A stretch of DNA of 5,896 nucleotides from Methanosarcina sp. (GCA_013330315.1 DUIO01000150.1:1-5896); one strand, 5' to 3'. Counted from the stretch's first letter, positions 1 to 5,248 are shown. Notes: generated by a model not told the origin, from the letters alone. Translations and numbers: made by a program.

Positions 1-30
1 ATAAGGCTTCAAAATAAGGCTTCGAAATAA
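1..30 (+). repeat. 13-bp tandem duplication with stops in three frames
   Basis: Two 13-base units lie head to tail at 1-13 and 14-26 (both begin ATAAGGCTTC and differ at one base), with the first four bases of a third unit at 27-30. As 13 is not a multiple of three, the TAA in each unit falls in a different forward frame (2-4, 15-17, 28-30). Any gene entering from the left on the plus strand must therefore end by base 30. In two frames the last residues before the stop would be K-A-S-K. The upstream gene is probably trpE, but too little of it is present to call. Confidence 0.6.
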
Positions 31-37
31 AAAGCCT
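17..37 (+). other. Small hairpin just before the trpG ribosome binding site
   Basis: AGGCTT at 17-22 can pair with AAGCCT at 32-37 around a 9-base loop. The 3' arm ends one base before the Shine-Dalgarno sequence at 39-45. It may affect translation of trpG or be a by-product of the duplication it overlaps. The stem is only 6 bp, so its significance is weak. Confidence 0.3.
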
Positions 38-38
38 C

Positions 39-45
39 AGGAGGT
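39..45 (+). promoter_or_regulatory. Shine-Dalgarno site of trpG
   Basis: AGGAGGT lies 8 bases before the ATG at 54 and is a near-perfect match to the 16S rRNA 3' end. It fixes the trpG start. Confidence 0.85.
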
Positions 46-53
46 ATCTTCAG

Positions 54-656
54 ATGAAAATAGTTTTCATAAATAACAAAGATTCTTTTGTATGGAATCT
101 TGTGGATTACATCTCATATTTTGAAAAAGATACTATGGTTCTCCCCAATACGATTACACTGGAGGAGTTAAGGGAAATAAAACCTGATGCACTGGTAATT
201 TCTCCGGGTCCCGGGAATCCTTCTGACCCTAAGGACATAGGAAACTGCCTCGAAATAATCAGGGAAATGGGCAGGGAAACTCCTCTCCTTGGGGTATGTC
301 TCGGGCACCAGGCTATCAATGTGGCATTTGGCGGACCTGTAAGAAGATGCAAAGTCGGACCCGTTCATGGGAAAAGTTCAAAGATCAGGCACACTGAATC
401 GGCTCTCTTTACAACACTTGAAGAGCAGTTTGAAGCAGGCCGCTACCATTCACTTGAGATTGGAGAACCAGCTCCCGGAATAAAGGTTACTGCGCTAGCA
501 GAAGATGGAACCATCATGGCAGTTGAACACGCCGAATACCCTATCTATGGACTTCAATTCCACCCGGAGTCAGTACTTACCCCGGAAGGGTTAAAAATAA
601 TAGAAAAATTTCTGGAAATCTCAAAAAATTTTAAGAAAAAACAGCCGGCTGTTTAA
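54..656 (+). CDS. trpG: Anthranilate synthase component II (glutamine amidotransferase subunit)
   Basis: TrpG hydrolyses glutamine and passes ammonia to TrpE, which makes anthranilate from chorismate, the first committed step of tryptophan synthesis in the cytosol. The 200-residue protein is a full-length class I (triad) glutaminase. Visible motifs are N-N-K-D-S-F near residue 7, P-G-P-G-N-P at 51-56 (oxyanion region), G-V-C-L-G-H-Q at 80-86 with nucleophile Cys82, V-H-G-K at 104-107, Y-H-S-L at 131-134, and Q-F-H-P-E-S at 168-173 with His170 and Glu172 completing the triad. The ATG follows a strong AGGAGGT. PabA of aminobenzoate synthesis has the same fold and motifs; TrpG is preferred because methanogens are known to make p-aminobenzoate by a route not needing this enzyme. 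The trpE partner presumably lies upstream, outside the window. The last five residues end in Q-P-A-V, encoded inside an inverted repeat. Confidence 0.95.
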   Translation: MKIVFINNKDSFVWNLVDYISYFEKDTMVLPNTITLEELREIKPDALVISPGPGNPSDPKDIGNCLEIIREMGRETPLLGVCLGHQAINVAFGGPVRRCKVGPVHGKSSKIRHTESALFTTLEEQFEAGRYHSLEIGEPAPGIKVTALAEDGTIMAVEHAEYPIYGLQFHPESVLTPEGLKIIEKFLEISKNFKKKQPAV

Positions 657-663
657 AACAGCC
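639..663 (+). terminator. Three-arm inverted repeat at the trpG stop codon, possible terminator
   Basis: AAACAGCC (639-646), GGCTGTTT (647-654) and AAACAGCC (656-663) follow each other almost without gap. The middle arm can pair with either neighbour; the TAA stop (654-656) lies at the second junction. With realistic loops each hairpin has about 6 bp. No long T run follows directly, only short ones (669-673, 695-698, 718-721). A role in 3'-end formation for trpG is plausible because the next gene is convergent, but it is not proven. Confidence 0.4.
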
Positions 664-799
664 AGGAATTTTGTTACCTTAAAAAAGGAGCGCAGTTTTC
701 ACATATCAATGGCTCCATTTTCCTCAATTAATAGCTTTTCTTTCGACTAATTGCTCTCATACAGGTTAACCGCTTTTGAGATTTCTCTTGCATATTCAT

Positions 800-1561
800 T
801 TATTTATCTTTTTCTGAAGTTTCGGTTTCAGGCTCTTCGTTAATTTCTTCTTCAGCCTCTTCTTCGAAGAATTCTTCTTCAGTAAACTCTTCGTTGGGCC
901 GGGTTCTTGCCTCATAACCCGCTGGCTGAAGGTTCTGAAGTTCTGAGAATTCGCTTACTGTCTGGGCAATAAGCTGGGGGTATTTTTCAATCTGTTCCCT
1001 TGTAATAAATTTCTCTTCTTCCGAGGCTTTTATAAGTCCTTCTCTTGCATTTTTTGCCATATTGCTGAGAGTTTCGAGTTTCTGCCTGTCTGCCAGATAG
1101 CCCATTTCTCCCAGTGCCATGGTGGTCCAGAGGGTTACAACCTCCATTTTCTTTGTAACAGCTCCTGACCCTATGACCTCAAGGGTATCCACCGAATTCT
1201 GTGCAGACTCACCCATCTGAAACTGAACCGCGCCCTTCCCGATTTCCTGTACGGCTTTCGAAAAGGACCACATGGCACTTGAGAGATTATTCTCAAGCGC
1301 AGGTTCTGCAAGGCTTTTAAGAACCTGTACCACATTGGTTGCAACGGTATCATTTCTTTTCTGGATAGCTTTAGTACCTATGTTCCGGAGTGAGATTATA
1401 ACTCTTTTAAGATCTGTTTCTAGGCTTGAATTAATTAGTTCTTCACCGAATTCCCGAAGATATTCGATATACTGAAGTGAATCATATTCATTTTGTTCCC
1501 TTACTGCTTTCTCTCCAGATTCTCCAAGTTCAATAGCTTTCTGTTCATTTAATGAGAACAT
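800..1561 (-). CDS. 23-residue helical-repeat protein with acidic C-terminal tail
   Basis: Function unknown. The 253-residue protein starts with the family cap (L-N-E-Q-K-A-I-E-L-G at 4-13) and then carries seven consecutive helical repeats in exact 23-residue register from residue 27 to 187 (starts at 27, 50, 73, 96, 119, 142, 165). The clearest copies contain E-I-G-K-G-A (106-111) and L-G-E-M-G (150-154). The last unit runs into E-E-E-K-F-I, which matches the start of the C-terminal cap in its paralogues, but the F-N-G end is missing. Instead a linker leads to a tail at 224-253 with 16 glutamates, likely disordered. No signal peptide, membrane helix or catalytic motif is visible. The ATG at 1561 has AAGGGGT upstream (1567-1573). 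It is last of five paralogues on this strand and convergent with trpG, 143 bp away. A scaffold or protein-binding role is only inferred from the fold type. Confidence 0.85.
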   Translation of the reverse strand: MFSLNEQKAIELGESGEKAVREQNEYDSLQYIEYLREFGEELINSSLETDLKRVIISLRNIGTKAIQKRNDTVATNVVQVLKSLAEPALENNLSSAMWSFSKAVQEIGKGAVQFQMGESAQNSVDTLEVIGSGAVTKKMEVVTLWTTMALGEMGYLADRQKLETLSNMAKNAREGLIKASEEEKFITREQIEKYPQLIAQTVSEFSELQNLQPAGYEARTRPNEEFTEEEFFEEEAEEEINEEPETETSEKDK

Positions 1562-1566
1562 ATTAA

Positions 1567-1573
1567 AACCCCT
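1567..1573 (-). promoter_or_regulatory. Shine-Dalgarno site of the 253-residue repeat protein
   Basis: On the minus strand AAGGGGT lies 5 bases before the ATG at 1561-1559. GGGGT also serves the 278-residue paralogue. Confidence 0.6.
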
Positions 1574-1616
1574 TTTCAGTCAAATCCTGTAAAAAATGCC
1601 GGTTTTAAGAATTGAA

Positions 1617-1630
1617 TTATTTATATAGGA
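1617..1630 (-). promoter_or_regulatory. Candidate TATA box for the 253-residue repeat protein gene
   Basis: On the minus strand CCTATATAAATA resembles the archaeal TATA element. It is about 60 bases before the ATG at 1561, so transcription starting about 25 bases downstream would give a leader of roughly 40 bases. A second candidate, TTTATAAAC, lies at 1665-1673. The region is very AT-rich, so chance matches are common. Confidence 0.35.
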
Positions 1631-1703
1631 ATACTCTGATATTAGTCTTCCTATATTTTTGAAAGTTTATAAAGAGTTTTGGGAATAGTCAAAGAGGCAC
1701 AGT

Positions 1704-1719
1704 ATCTAAATTTTTAGAT
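1704..1719. repeat. 7-bp inverted repeat, possible operator
   Basis: ATCTAAA and TTTAGAT flank a two-base centre. The site is about 30 bp upstream of the TTTATAAAC box at 1665-1673 on the minus strand. A regulator site is possible, but low-complexity AT-rich DNA gives such palindromes by chance. Confidence 0.25.
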
Positions 1720-1819
1720 TAAAGATTTTTAATAGTCATGAGTTTTTATAAATTTTTCATATATTCTTTTAGCTGAAAAGATAGCGGAATAATTCATCAA
1801 AACAGTCTAACATTATCAT

Positions 1820-1918
1820 TTAAGGAAAAGAGTTAAATACATTTCCTGCATAATATATTTCATATAAATATAACTCATCAGGGGTTCTGGCATACTTACC
1901 CTGAATGAGTATCAACAC
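1820..1918 (-). CDS. Possible small protein of 32 residues
   Basis: A short minus-strand frame begins at GTG (1918), or at TTG (1915), and ends at TAA (1822-1820). It is preceded by a perfect GGAGGT at 1923-1928, 4 bases before the GTG and 7 before the TTG. The peptide begins M-L-I-L-I-Q-G-K-Y-A and is rich in Tyr and Ile; it does not match the repeat family clearly. The 9-mer CTGGAGGTT around its ribosome site also occurs in front of the 199-residue gene, so it could be a small gene, a degraded paralogue start or chance. The sequence is AT-rich and I do not recognise the product. Confidence 0.25.
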   Translation of the reverse strand: MLILIQGKYARTPDELYLYEIYYAGNVFNSFP

Positions 1919-1929
1919 TACAACCTCCA

Positions 1930-1967
1930 GGCAGGGAAAAGGGTTTACTCCTTACCTTTTCCCTGCC
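1930..1967 (-). terminator. Perfect 13-bp hairpin after the 199-residue repeat gene
   Basis: GGCAGGGAAAAGG at 1930-1942 is the exact reverse complement of 1955-1967, with a 12-base loop. It lies 15 bases downstream of the TGA at 1985-1983 and is much the strongest stem in the window. No T run follows on the minus strand; instead a GGAGGT comes one base after the stem. It may protect the mRNA 3' end, act as a terminator or control the small ORF that follows. A dispersed repeat element is also possible. Confidence 0.5.
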
Positions 1968-1982
1968 CGTGAATTACTTTTG

Positions 1983-2582
1983 TCAGAAATCTTCCATAAG
2001 GGTTGCCGCATTTATCGCAGCTTCTTCAAGACCCGCATCTGCAGCGCACCTTCCAATATCTCTGATTAAAAAAAAGAAGTTCTCATTAAAAGTTTCAAAC
2101 TCGTTTTTAGAGTTATTATAAAAGGTATAGAGTTCCTTTAAACAGGACTGGCTTTTAATAGCTTCTTTCTCCATGCCGCGCCTGACTGCTTCTTTCCCTA
2201 CCTCCTTCAGAGAAATAGCTATTAAATGAAAGGAAAAAAGAGTTTCCATGCAGGCTGTTTTTTCCCCCAGGGCCTTAAGGGCAAGTACAGCCTTCAGCAC
2301 TGCTTCATTATTTCTATTTCTTGCCGCTTCCTGCCCTATAATCCCGAGGGAGACAGCAGCATTAAGAACACCGGAATTTATCTCCGCCTCGGCTGCAGCT
2401 ATCCCCAGGAATTGTACGGAATCGATTATCCCGCCTGCGCTCTCTTGAGATAAGTTATCTGAAAAAAACTTTACTCCAGACTCACTTAGCTTATCTATTA
2501 TCTTAAGAAGCAGGGTCTCCTCTTGAGTCCTGACAGCCTCAAGTCCTTGCTCAAAAAGAAAGGTTTCGTCTGTTAAAAACAA
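1983..2582 (-). CDS. 23-residue helical-repeat protein, short member lacking the C-terminal cap
   Basis: Function unknown. This 199-residue paralogue has a diverged N-terminal cap (L-T-D-E-T at 3-7, then G-L-E-A-V) and repeats in register from residue 25: 25-47, 48-70, 71-93, 94-116, 117-139, 140-162, then a 25-residue unit at 163-187. Clear cores are S-L-G-I-I-G (78-83), S-L-K-E-V-G-K (124-130) and I-R-D-I-G-R (173-178). The protein stops halfway through the next unit at M-E-D-F, so it has no L-V-S/F-N-G cap. It may be truncated, but I found no continuation after the stop. The start is TTG at 2582, chosen because a perfect GGAGGT lies 5 bases upstream and the resulting N-terminus lines up with the paralogues. 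It appears cytosolic and alpha-helical, with no catalytic motif. Confidence 0.8.
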   Translation of the reverse strand: MFLTDETFLFEQGLEAVRTQEETLLLKIIDKLSESGVKFFSDNLSQESAGGIIDSVQFLGIAAAEAEINSGVLNAAVSLGIIGQEAARNRNNEAVLKAVLALKALGEKTACMETLFSFHLIAISLKEVGKEAVRRGMEKEAIKSQSCLKELYTFYNNSKNEFETFNENFFFLIRDIGRCAADAGLEEAAINAATLMEDF

Positions 2583-2587
2583 ATTTA

Positions 2588-2593
2588 ACCTCC
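2588..2593 (-). promoter_or_regulatory. Shine-Dalgarno site that decides a TTG start
   Basis: GGAGGT on the minus strand, 5 bases before TTG at 2582-2580. No ATG or GTG in frame nearby would place the N-terminal cap correctly, so TTG is taken as the start. Confidence 0.65.
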
Positions 2594-2762
2594 AGTTTCA
2601 AAGCCGTCACTACAATTTATGGATCAGCAGGTTATTACTTTTTCGTATTTTACTTGTATATGCTTAAGTGCTTAAATACTGAGGATCAGAGAATAAAAAT
2701 TTAAAAAGGGAAGAAACTGAATAAAAAGAAATTAAAAAGAAAAAGTCAAGGAAGGAAAAACC

Positions 2763-2900
2763 GAAAAGGAAAGAAGAGAAAAAGAAGAGAAAAAGAGAAA
2801 GAGAAAAAGAAGAGAAAAAGAGAAAGAGAAAAAGATGAAGAGAAAAAGAATAAAAGAAAAAAAAGAATAAAAGGAAAAAAAATAAAGGAAAAAAGAGAAA
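2763..2900. repeat. Long purine tract with 25-bp tandem repeats
   Basis: On the plus strand 2763-2835 is an unbroken run of 73 purines, and 2763-2900 has only four pyrimidines, all T (2836, 2851, 2868, 2883). Inside it a 25-base unit made of GAGAAAAAGA-type blocks is repeated exactly at 2776-2800 and 2801-2825, and a third, imperfect copy with a 3-base TGA insertion starts at 2826. Such mirror-rich homopurine DNA is prone to slippage and can form triplexes. It does not code: frames give only Lys/Glu/Arg low complexity. Confidence 0.85.
2857..2882 (-). terminator. U-rich terminator region of the 301-residue gene
   Basis: Read on the minus strand this part of the tract gives two T8 runs (complement of 2857-2864 and 2875-2882) about 40-60 bases after the TAA at 2922-2920. 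Archaeal RNA polymerase is known to stop at T-rich stretches of the non-template strand, so these are natural termination sites for the 301-residue gene. Confidence 0.55.
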
Positions 2901-2919
2901 TGAAATTAAAGCGTTATTC

Positions 2920-3825
2920 TTATAATAAGGTCGAGTAAACCTTCTTCTGGAGCTCTTTTATTTTCTGAAGCTTTTCCGTATTTTCAGCTGTTTCCTTAAT
3001 GCCTGTTTCCGTAGCACCTATGGATCTAAAGTTATCTAGAGCCATTTCCACAACAATAGGCGAATTGGTAAGGGCTTTTTCTTCAGCCTGTACTTTTATG
3101 GTCTCAAGACCCCACTGGCTCTGGAGTGCAGCTTCAAGAAGCCCTTTTTTTAAAGCAAGCCTTCCGGTATCTTCAATTGAAAGAGCTATCGAACTGACCG
3201 CTTCGTCAAAATATTTTTCCGCAGCAAGTTTGCCTATTTCCTCAAGCAGTATAATGCTATTGATGGTTTCAGTCTCAAGCCCTTCAGAGGCTATCTTTTT
3301 TCCGATTTCACCCATGCAGGTTACTATGTTAAGCAAAGCTTCTTCCATGTCCCCGGCAGCAGCAGCGGATCCCATATCCTTAAGGAGTAGAGAAAAGACA
3401 ATTATCTCTTCCGTATTTTTCTTTTCAGGATAAGAAAGGTTCCAGATTTCCATCAGGGTACTAGCGGCTACTTTTGAACCTGCCTCAAGTGAGTTTGAGG
3501 CCGATATTCTCCCAAGCTTGCCTATTATTGTTACAGTTTTATAAATAAATGATCTGTAACCTTTTTTTGCCGCCGTCCTTGCCAGTTTTCCGAGAGCAAG
3601 GACTGAGTTAATCGCAACAAGTTCCATTCTTTCCTGTGCGGCTGCCTGTGAGATGTCTGAGATTGAGAGAATAACCCTTATGGCATCTGCCTCTTCATTA
3701 TCAGAGAGGAATCCTTCTGTAATCCCTGTAAGAGAGTCAAGAGCCTGGAAAACTCTGCTTTCGTCTCTTTCTTCAACTGAAGATAAACCTATATTTACTG
3801 CCTCTGCCTCGTTTAATGTAATCAT
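2920..3825 (-). CDS. 23-residue helical-repeat protein, longest family member
   Basis: Function unknown. The 301-residue protein begins with the cap L-N-E-A-E-A-V-N-I-G (4-13) followed by L-S-S-V-E, shared with the 278-residue neighbour. Repeats begin at 24, 47, 70 and 93 in the same register as that neighbour; a 25-residue unit (116-140) and a 22-residue unit (141-162) break the period, after which 163-185, 186-208 and 209-231 resume it. Best cores are M-G-E-I-G-K-K (171-177) and L-E-E-I-G-K-L-A-A (194-202). The C-terminal cap around 248-270 has A-E-E-K-A-L and M-A-L-D-N-F, matching the cap of its paralogues in a diverged form. A charged helix at 275-298, rich in Lys and Glu, may form a short coiled coil. 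The ATG at 3825 is preceded by AGAGGGG at 3834-3840. No export signal or enzymatic motif is seen. Confidence 0.85.
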   Translation of the reverse strand: MITLNEAEAVNIGLSSVEERDESRVFQALDSLTGITEGFLSDNEEADAIRVILSISDISQAAAQERMELVAINSVLALGKLARTAAKKGYRSFIYKTVTIIGKLGRISASNSLEAGSKVAASTLMEIWNLSYPEKKNTEEIIVFSLLLKDMGSAAAAGDMEEALLNIVTCMGEIGKKIASEGLETETINSIILLEEIGKLAAEKYFDEAVSSIALSIEDTGRLALKKGLLEAALQSQWGLETIKVQAEEKALTNSPIVVEMALDNFRSIGATETGIKETAENTEKLQKIKELQKKVYSTLL

Positions 3826-3833
3826 TCTTTTTG

Positions 3834-3840
3834 CCCCTCT
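3834..3840 (-). promoter_or_regulatory. Shine-Dalgarno site of the 301-residue repeat protein
   Basis: AGAGGGG on the minus strand lies 8 bases before the ATG at 3825-3823. Confidence 0.5.
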
Positions 3841-3883
3841 TTACAATTTATAGTAGTTAAAGTTTTAAGCCGGCTTTCCTGAA

Positions 3884-3970
3884 CAGTTATTTAACTGCTG
3901 TATGTTTCTTCAGATTTGCACGAATCTACATATTTAATATATCATCTATTTATTATATTTTTATATAATT
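3884..3970 (-). promoter_or_regulatory. Putative promoter region of the 301-residue gene with two inverted repeats
   Basis: On the minus strand a strongly TATA-like stretch (ATTATATAAAAATATA, about 3954-3969) and a second one (TATATTAAATATG, about 3930-3942) lie 105-145 bases before the ATG. Between them and the gene are inverted repeats AGATT/AATCT (3912-3927, 6-base loop) and CAGTTA-tt-TAACTG (3884-3897), which could be operator sites or leader hairpins. Assignment rests only on sequence resemblance. Confidence 0.35.
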
Positions 3971-4237
3971 GATAGTCAGCTCATAGTGATTATACAGCAA
4001 AACGCCATTAGTCAGGACAAAGCTATTACGGGGGAATATCGCCGGGCTCATTTATGAAATTAAGGGATTATTAGTGTTGCTATTTTGTAATGGAGTAGCT
4101 TCATTTATGGAACTCTTGGGGTTTGAGGCTGTCGGTAAACATAAAAAGTGTATTAAAGCTTATTGTAATGAATAGAAATATTTTACAGAGCTTCGAAAAC
4201 CTGCAAAACTTCGGAAAATATAAAGTGCAGAAGTACA

Positions 4238-4267
4238 TAAAGCGTTAGAACTTAAAGCGTTAGAACT
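4238..4267. repeat. Perfect 15-bp tandem duplication
   Basis: TAAAGCGTTAGAACT occurs twice head to tail at 4238-4252 and 4253-4267 without mismatch. It lies about 95 bp beyond the end of the 278-residue gene. It could be a recent slippage product or paired binding sites. Confidence 0.8.
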
Positions 4268-4317
4268 CCGTGAAATTTAGACAGAATGGAATTCCTGAAA
4301 AGTTGGCTTGAAAGATG

Positions 4318-4324
4318 AAAAAAA
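4318..4324 (-). terminator. T7 tract after the 278-residue gene
   Basis: Seven A on the plus strand give a T7 run on the minus-strand transcript, about 40 bases after the TAA at 4364-4362. A weak stem (AGCTT/AAGCT type, about 4327-4349) precedes it. This fits an archaeal T-tract terminator. Confidence 0.4.
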
Positions 4325-4361
4325 TTGAAGCTAAGGGCTACAAGCTTTCTTTAAGGTGCAT

Positions 4362-5198
4362 TTATTCAAAGGATTCAGCTTCATGAATATACTCTGAGCC
4401 ATTAAAGGTTTCAATAGAAAGTTTTGTGACAAGCATATAGCTTACAAGGAATTTTTCTTTAGGCTCAAGCATTATTGTCCCAAGTGCATTGGAAGCTTTC
4501 ATAATAATATTCTCAAAATTTCTGAAATCAGTATCATTGGACTGGCATTCTGAGACAGCAGGAAGATACTGGTGAGGATCAATTTCTCCCCTGTGCTCCA
4601 TAAGGTTGCTCAATGTGCTCTGAAGCTCTTGAGATAAGAGAGGTACATCCATGCCCTGTGAAATAGACAAAAGAATGCCTGACCTTTGAGAGAAGAGTCC
4701 CCCGTTTTCCGGCACCCTGATTATTTGCTGCCTGGAAGTTTCTGTTCCTATAGCTCCTATAGCAAGAGAAGAGACCAGAGATTCTCTCCTCATGTTATGA
4801 AGGGATGCAGAATTTGCAATCTCTCCAAGGTATGCAACTGCAATTCTGACCGCCGCTTCCATCTCCTGTCCAACCGCAGACTTTCCTACTGCACAGAGTG
4901 AGTAGATAATACTCAAACCGGTGCTAGACATTTTCTGTTCTCTTGCAGCCTCAGCCATCCTGCCGAGAGAGACCAGGGAAATTAAAACTCCAAGCTCCAT
5001 TTTTTGGAGGGCAGCAGCATTTCCAATATCTCTTATGCTGATTATCGCTCGTTTTGCATCAGGCTCGAGTCCTTTATTTATATATTTTGTCCCCTGTTCC
5101 GTTAAAAAATCTATGGATTTCAGTACACCCAGCTCATCATTATCCTTAACGGAACTTAAACCGAGATCTATTGCCCCGGCTTCGTTTAAAATAGGCAT
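4362..5198 (-). CDS. 23-residue helical-repeat protein with an internal non-repeat insert
   Basis: Function unknown. Starting at the ATG at 5198 the protein has 278 residues. It opens with P-I-L-N-E-A-G-A-I-D-L-G (2-13) and has six repeats in exact 23-residue register at 24, 47, 70, 93, 116 and 139; the best core is Y-L-G-E-I-A (123-128). Residues 162-222 are not repetitive and contain a Gly/Ser/Gln-rich part and D-P-H-Q-Y-L-P, replacing repeats found in the 301-residue paralogue. The C-terminal cap follows at 223-278, with K-E-K-F-L-V-S and L-S-I-E-T-F-N-G (260-267). A GTG at 5207 would add three residues, but GGGGTG at 5205-5210 is then part of the start; it fits better as the ribosome site of the ATG, and the ATG start aligns with the paralogues. 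No signal peptide, membrane helix or catalytic motif is visible. Confidence 0.83.
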   Translation of the reverse strand: MPILNEAGAIDLGLSSVKDNDELGVLKSIDFLTEQGTKYINKGLEPDAKRAIISIRDIGNAAALQKMELGVLISLVSLGRMAEAAREQKMSSTGLSIIYSLCAVGKSAVGQEMEAAVRIAVAYLGEIANSASLHNMRRESLVSSLAIGAIGTETSRQQIIRVPENGGLFSQRSGILLSISQGMDVPLLSQELQSTLSNLMEHRGEIDPHQYLPAVSECQSNDTDFRNFENIIMKASNALGTIMLEPKEKFLVSYMLVTKLSIETFNGSEYIHEAESFE

Positions 5199-5204
5199 TA
5201 AGAA

Positions 5205-5210
5205 CACCCC
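5205..5210 (-). promoter_or_regulatory. Shine-Dalgarno site that favours ATG 5198 over GTG 5207
   Basis: GGGGTG on the minus strand lies 6 bases before ATG 5198-5196. The GTG inside it is in frame and could be used as an upstream start, but it would have no ribosome site of its own. Confidence 0.6.
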
Positions 5211-5234
5211 AGTAAATTATTACATCCGGAAAAG

Positions 5235-5248
5235 ATCTCGTGAGAGAT
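5235..5248 (-). other. Small inverted repeat in the leader of the 278-residue gene
   Basis: ATCTC and GAGAT flank GTGA. If transcription begins near 5260 as the TATA box suggests, this would be a 5-bp hairpin in the 5' leader, about 25 bases before the ribosome site. Confidence 0.25.

Larger units (their letters stand above)
1562..1982. other. Intergenic region between the 199- and 253-residue genes
   Basis: This 421-bp AT-rich gap has no gene of normal size. From right to left it holds a perfect 13-bp hairpin after the 199-residue gene, a possible 32-codon minus-strand ORF, a 7-bp inverted repeat at 1704-1719 and TATA-like boxes before the 253-residue gene. Apart from these I see nothing in it. 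Confidence 0.6.
2583..2919. other. Intergenic region between the 301- and 199-residue genes
   Basis: The gap is 337 bp. Its right two thirds are purine tract on the plus strand. The left part is ordinary AT-rich DNA with an inverted repeat TTAAG-tg-CTTAA at 2664-2675 and TATA-like stretches near 2653-2680 that could serve the 199-residue gene. TACAATTTAT at 2611-2620 recurs at 3842-3851 before the 301-residue gene. No coding sequence is supported here. Confidence 0.55.
3826..4361. other. Intergenic region between the 278- and 301-residue genes
   Basis: This 536-bp gap is the largest in the window. It holds the presumed promoter of the 301-residue gene at its left, a 15-bp tandem repeat at 4238-4267 and a T7 tract (minus strand) after the 278-residue gene. 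A plus-strand frame stays open from 3990 to 4175 but has no good start or ribosome site. I could not recognise any pseudogene or mobile-element end here. Confidence 0.5.

Noticed and set aside
107..368. Minus-strand frames inside trpG
   Set aside because: Antisense to a gene with all catalytic motifs; no independent support.
687..716. GGAGC/GCTCC hairpin as trpG terminator
   Set aside because: Stem of 5 bp with a 20-base loop is too weak; the stem at 639-663 is a better candidate.
747..800. Short minus-strand peptide after the 253-residue gene (N-E-Y-A-R-E-I-S-K-A-V)
   Set aside because: It resembles a helix and might be a relic C-terminus, but the frame is only 17 codons and closed on both sides, so chance is likely.
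2763..2900. CRISPR array or Lys/Glu-rich coding sequence
   Set aside because: The 25-bp units are directly adjacent without spacers and have a purine-only composition; all frames are low complexity without a start.
2999..3433. Plus-strand frame of 144 codons opposite the 301-residue gene
   Set aside because: It is Ser/Ala-rich antisense of a repeat gene, has no ribosome site, and the minus-strand frame has clear family repeats.
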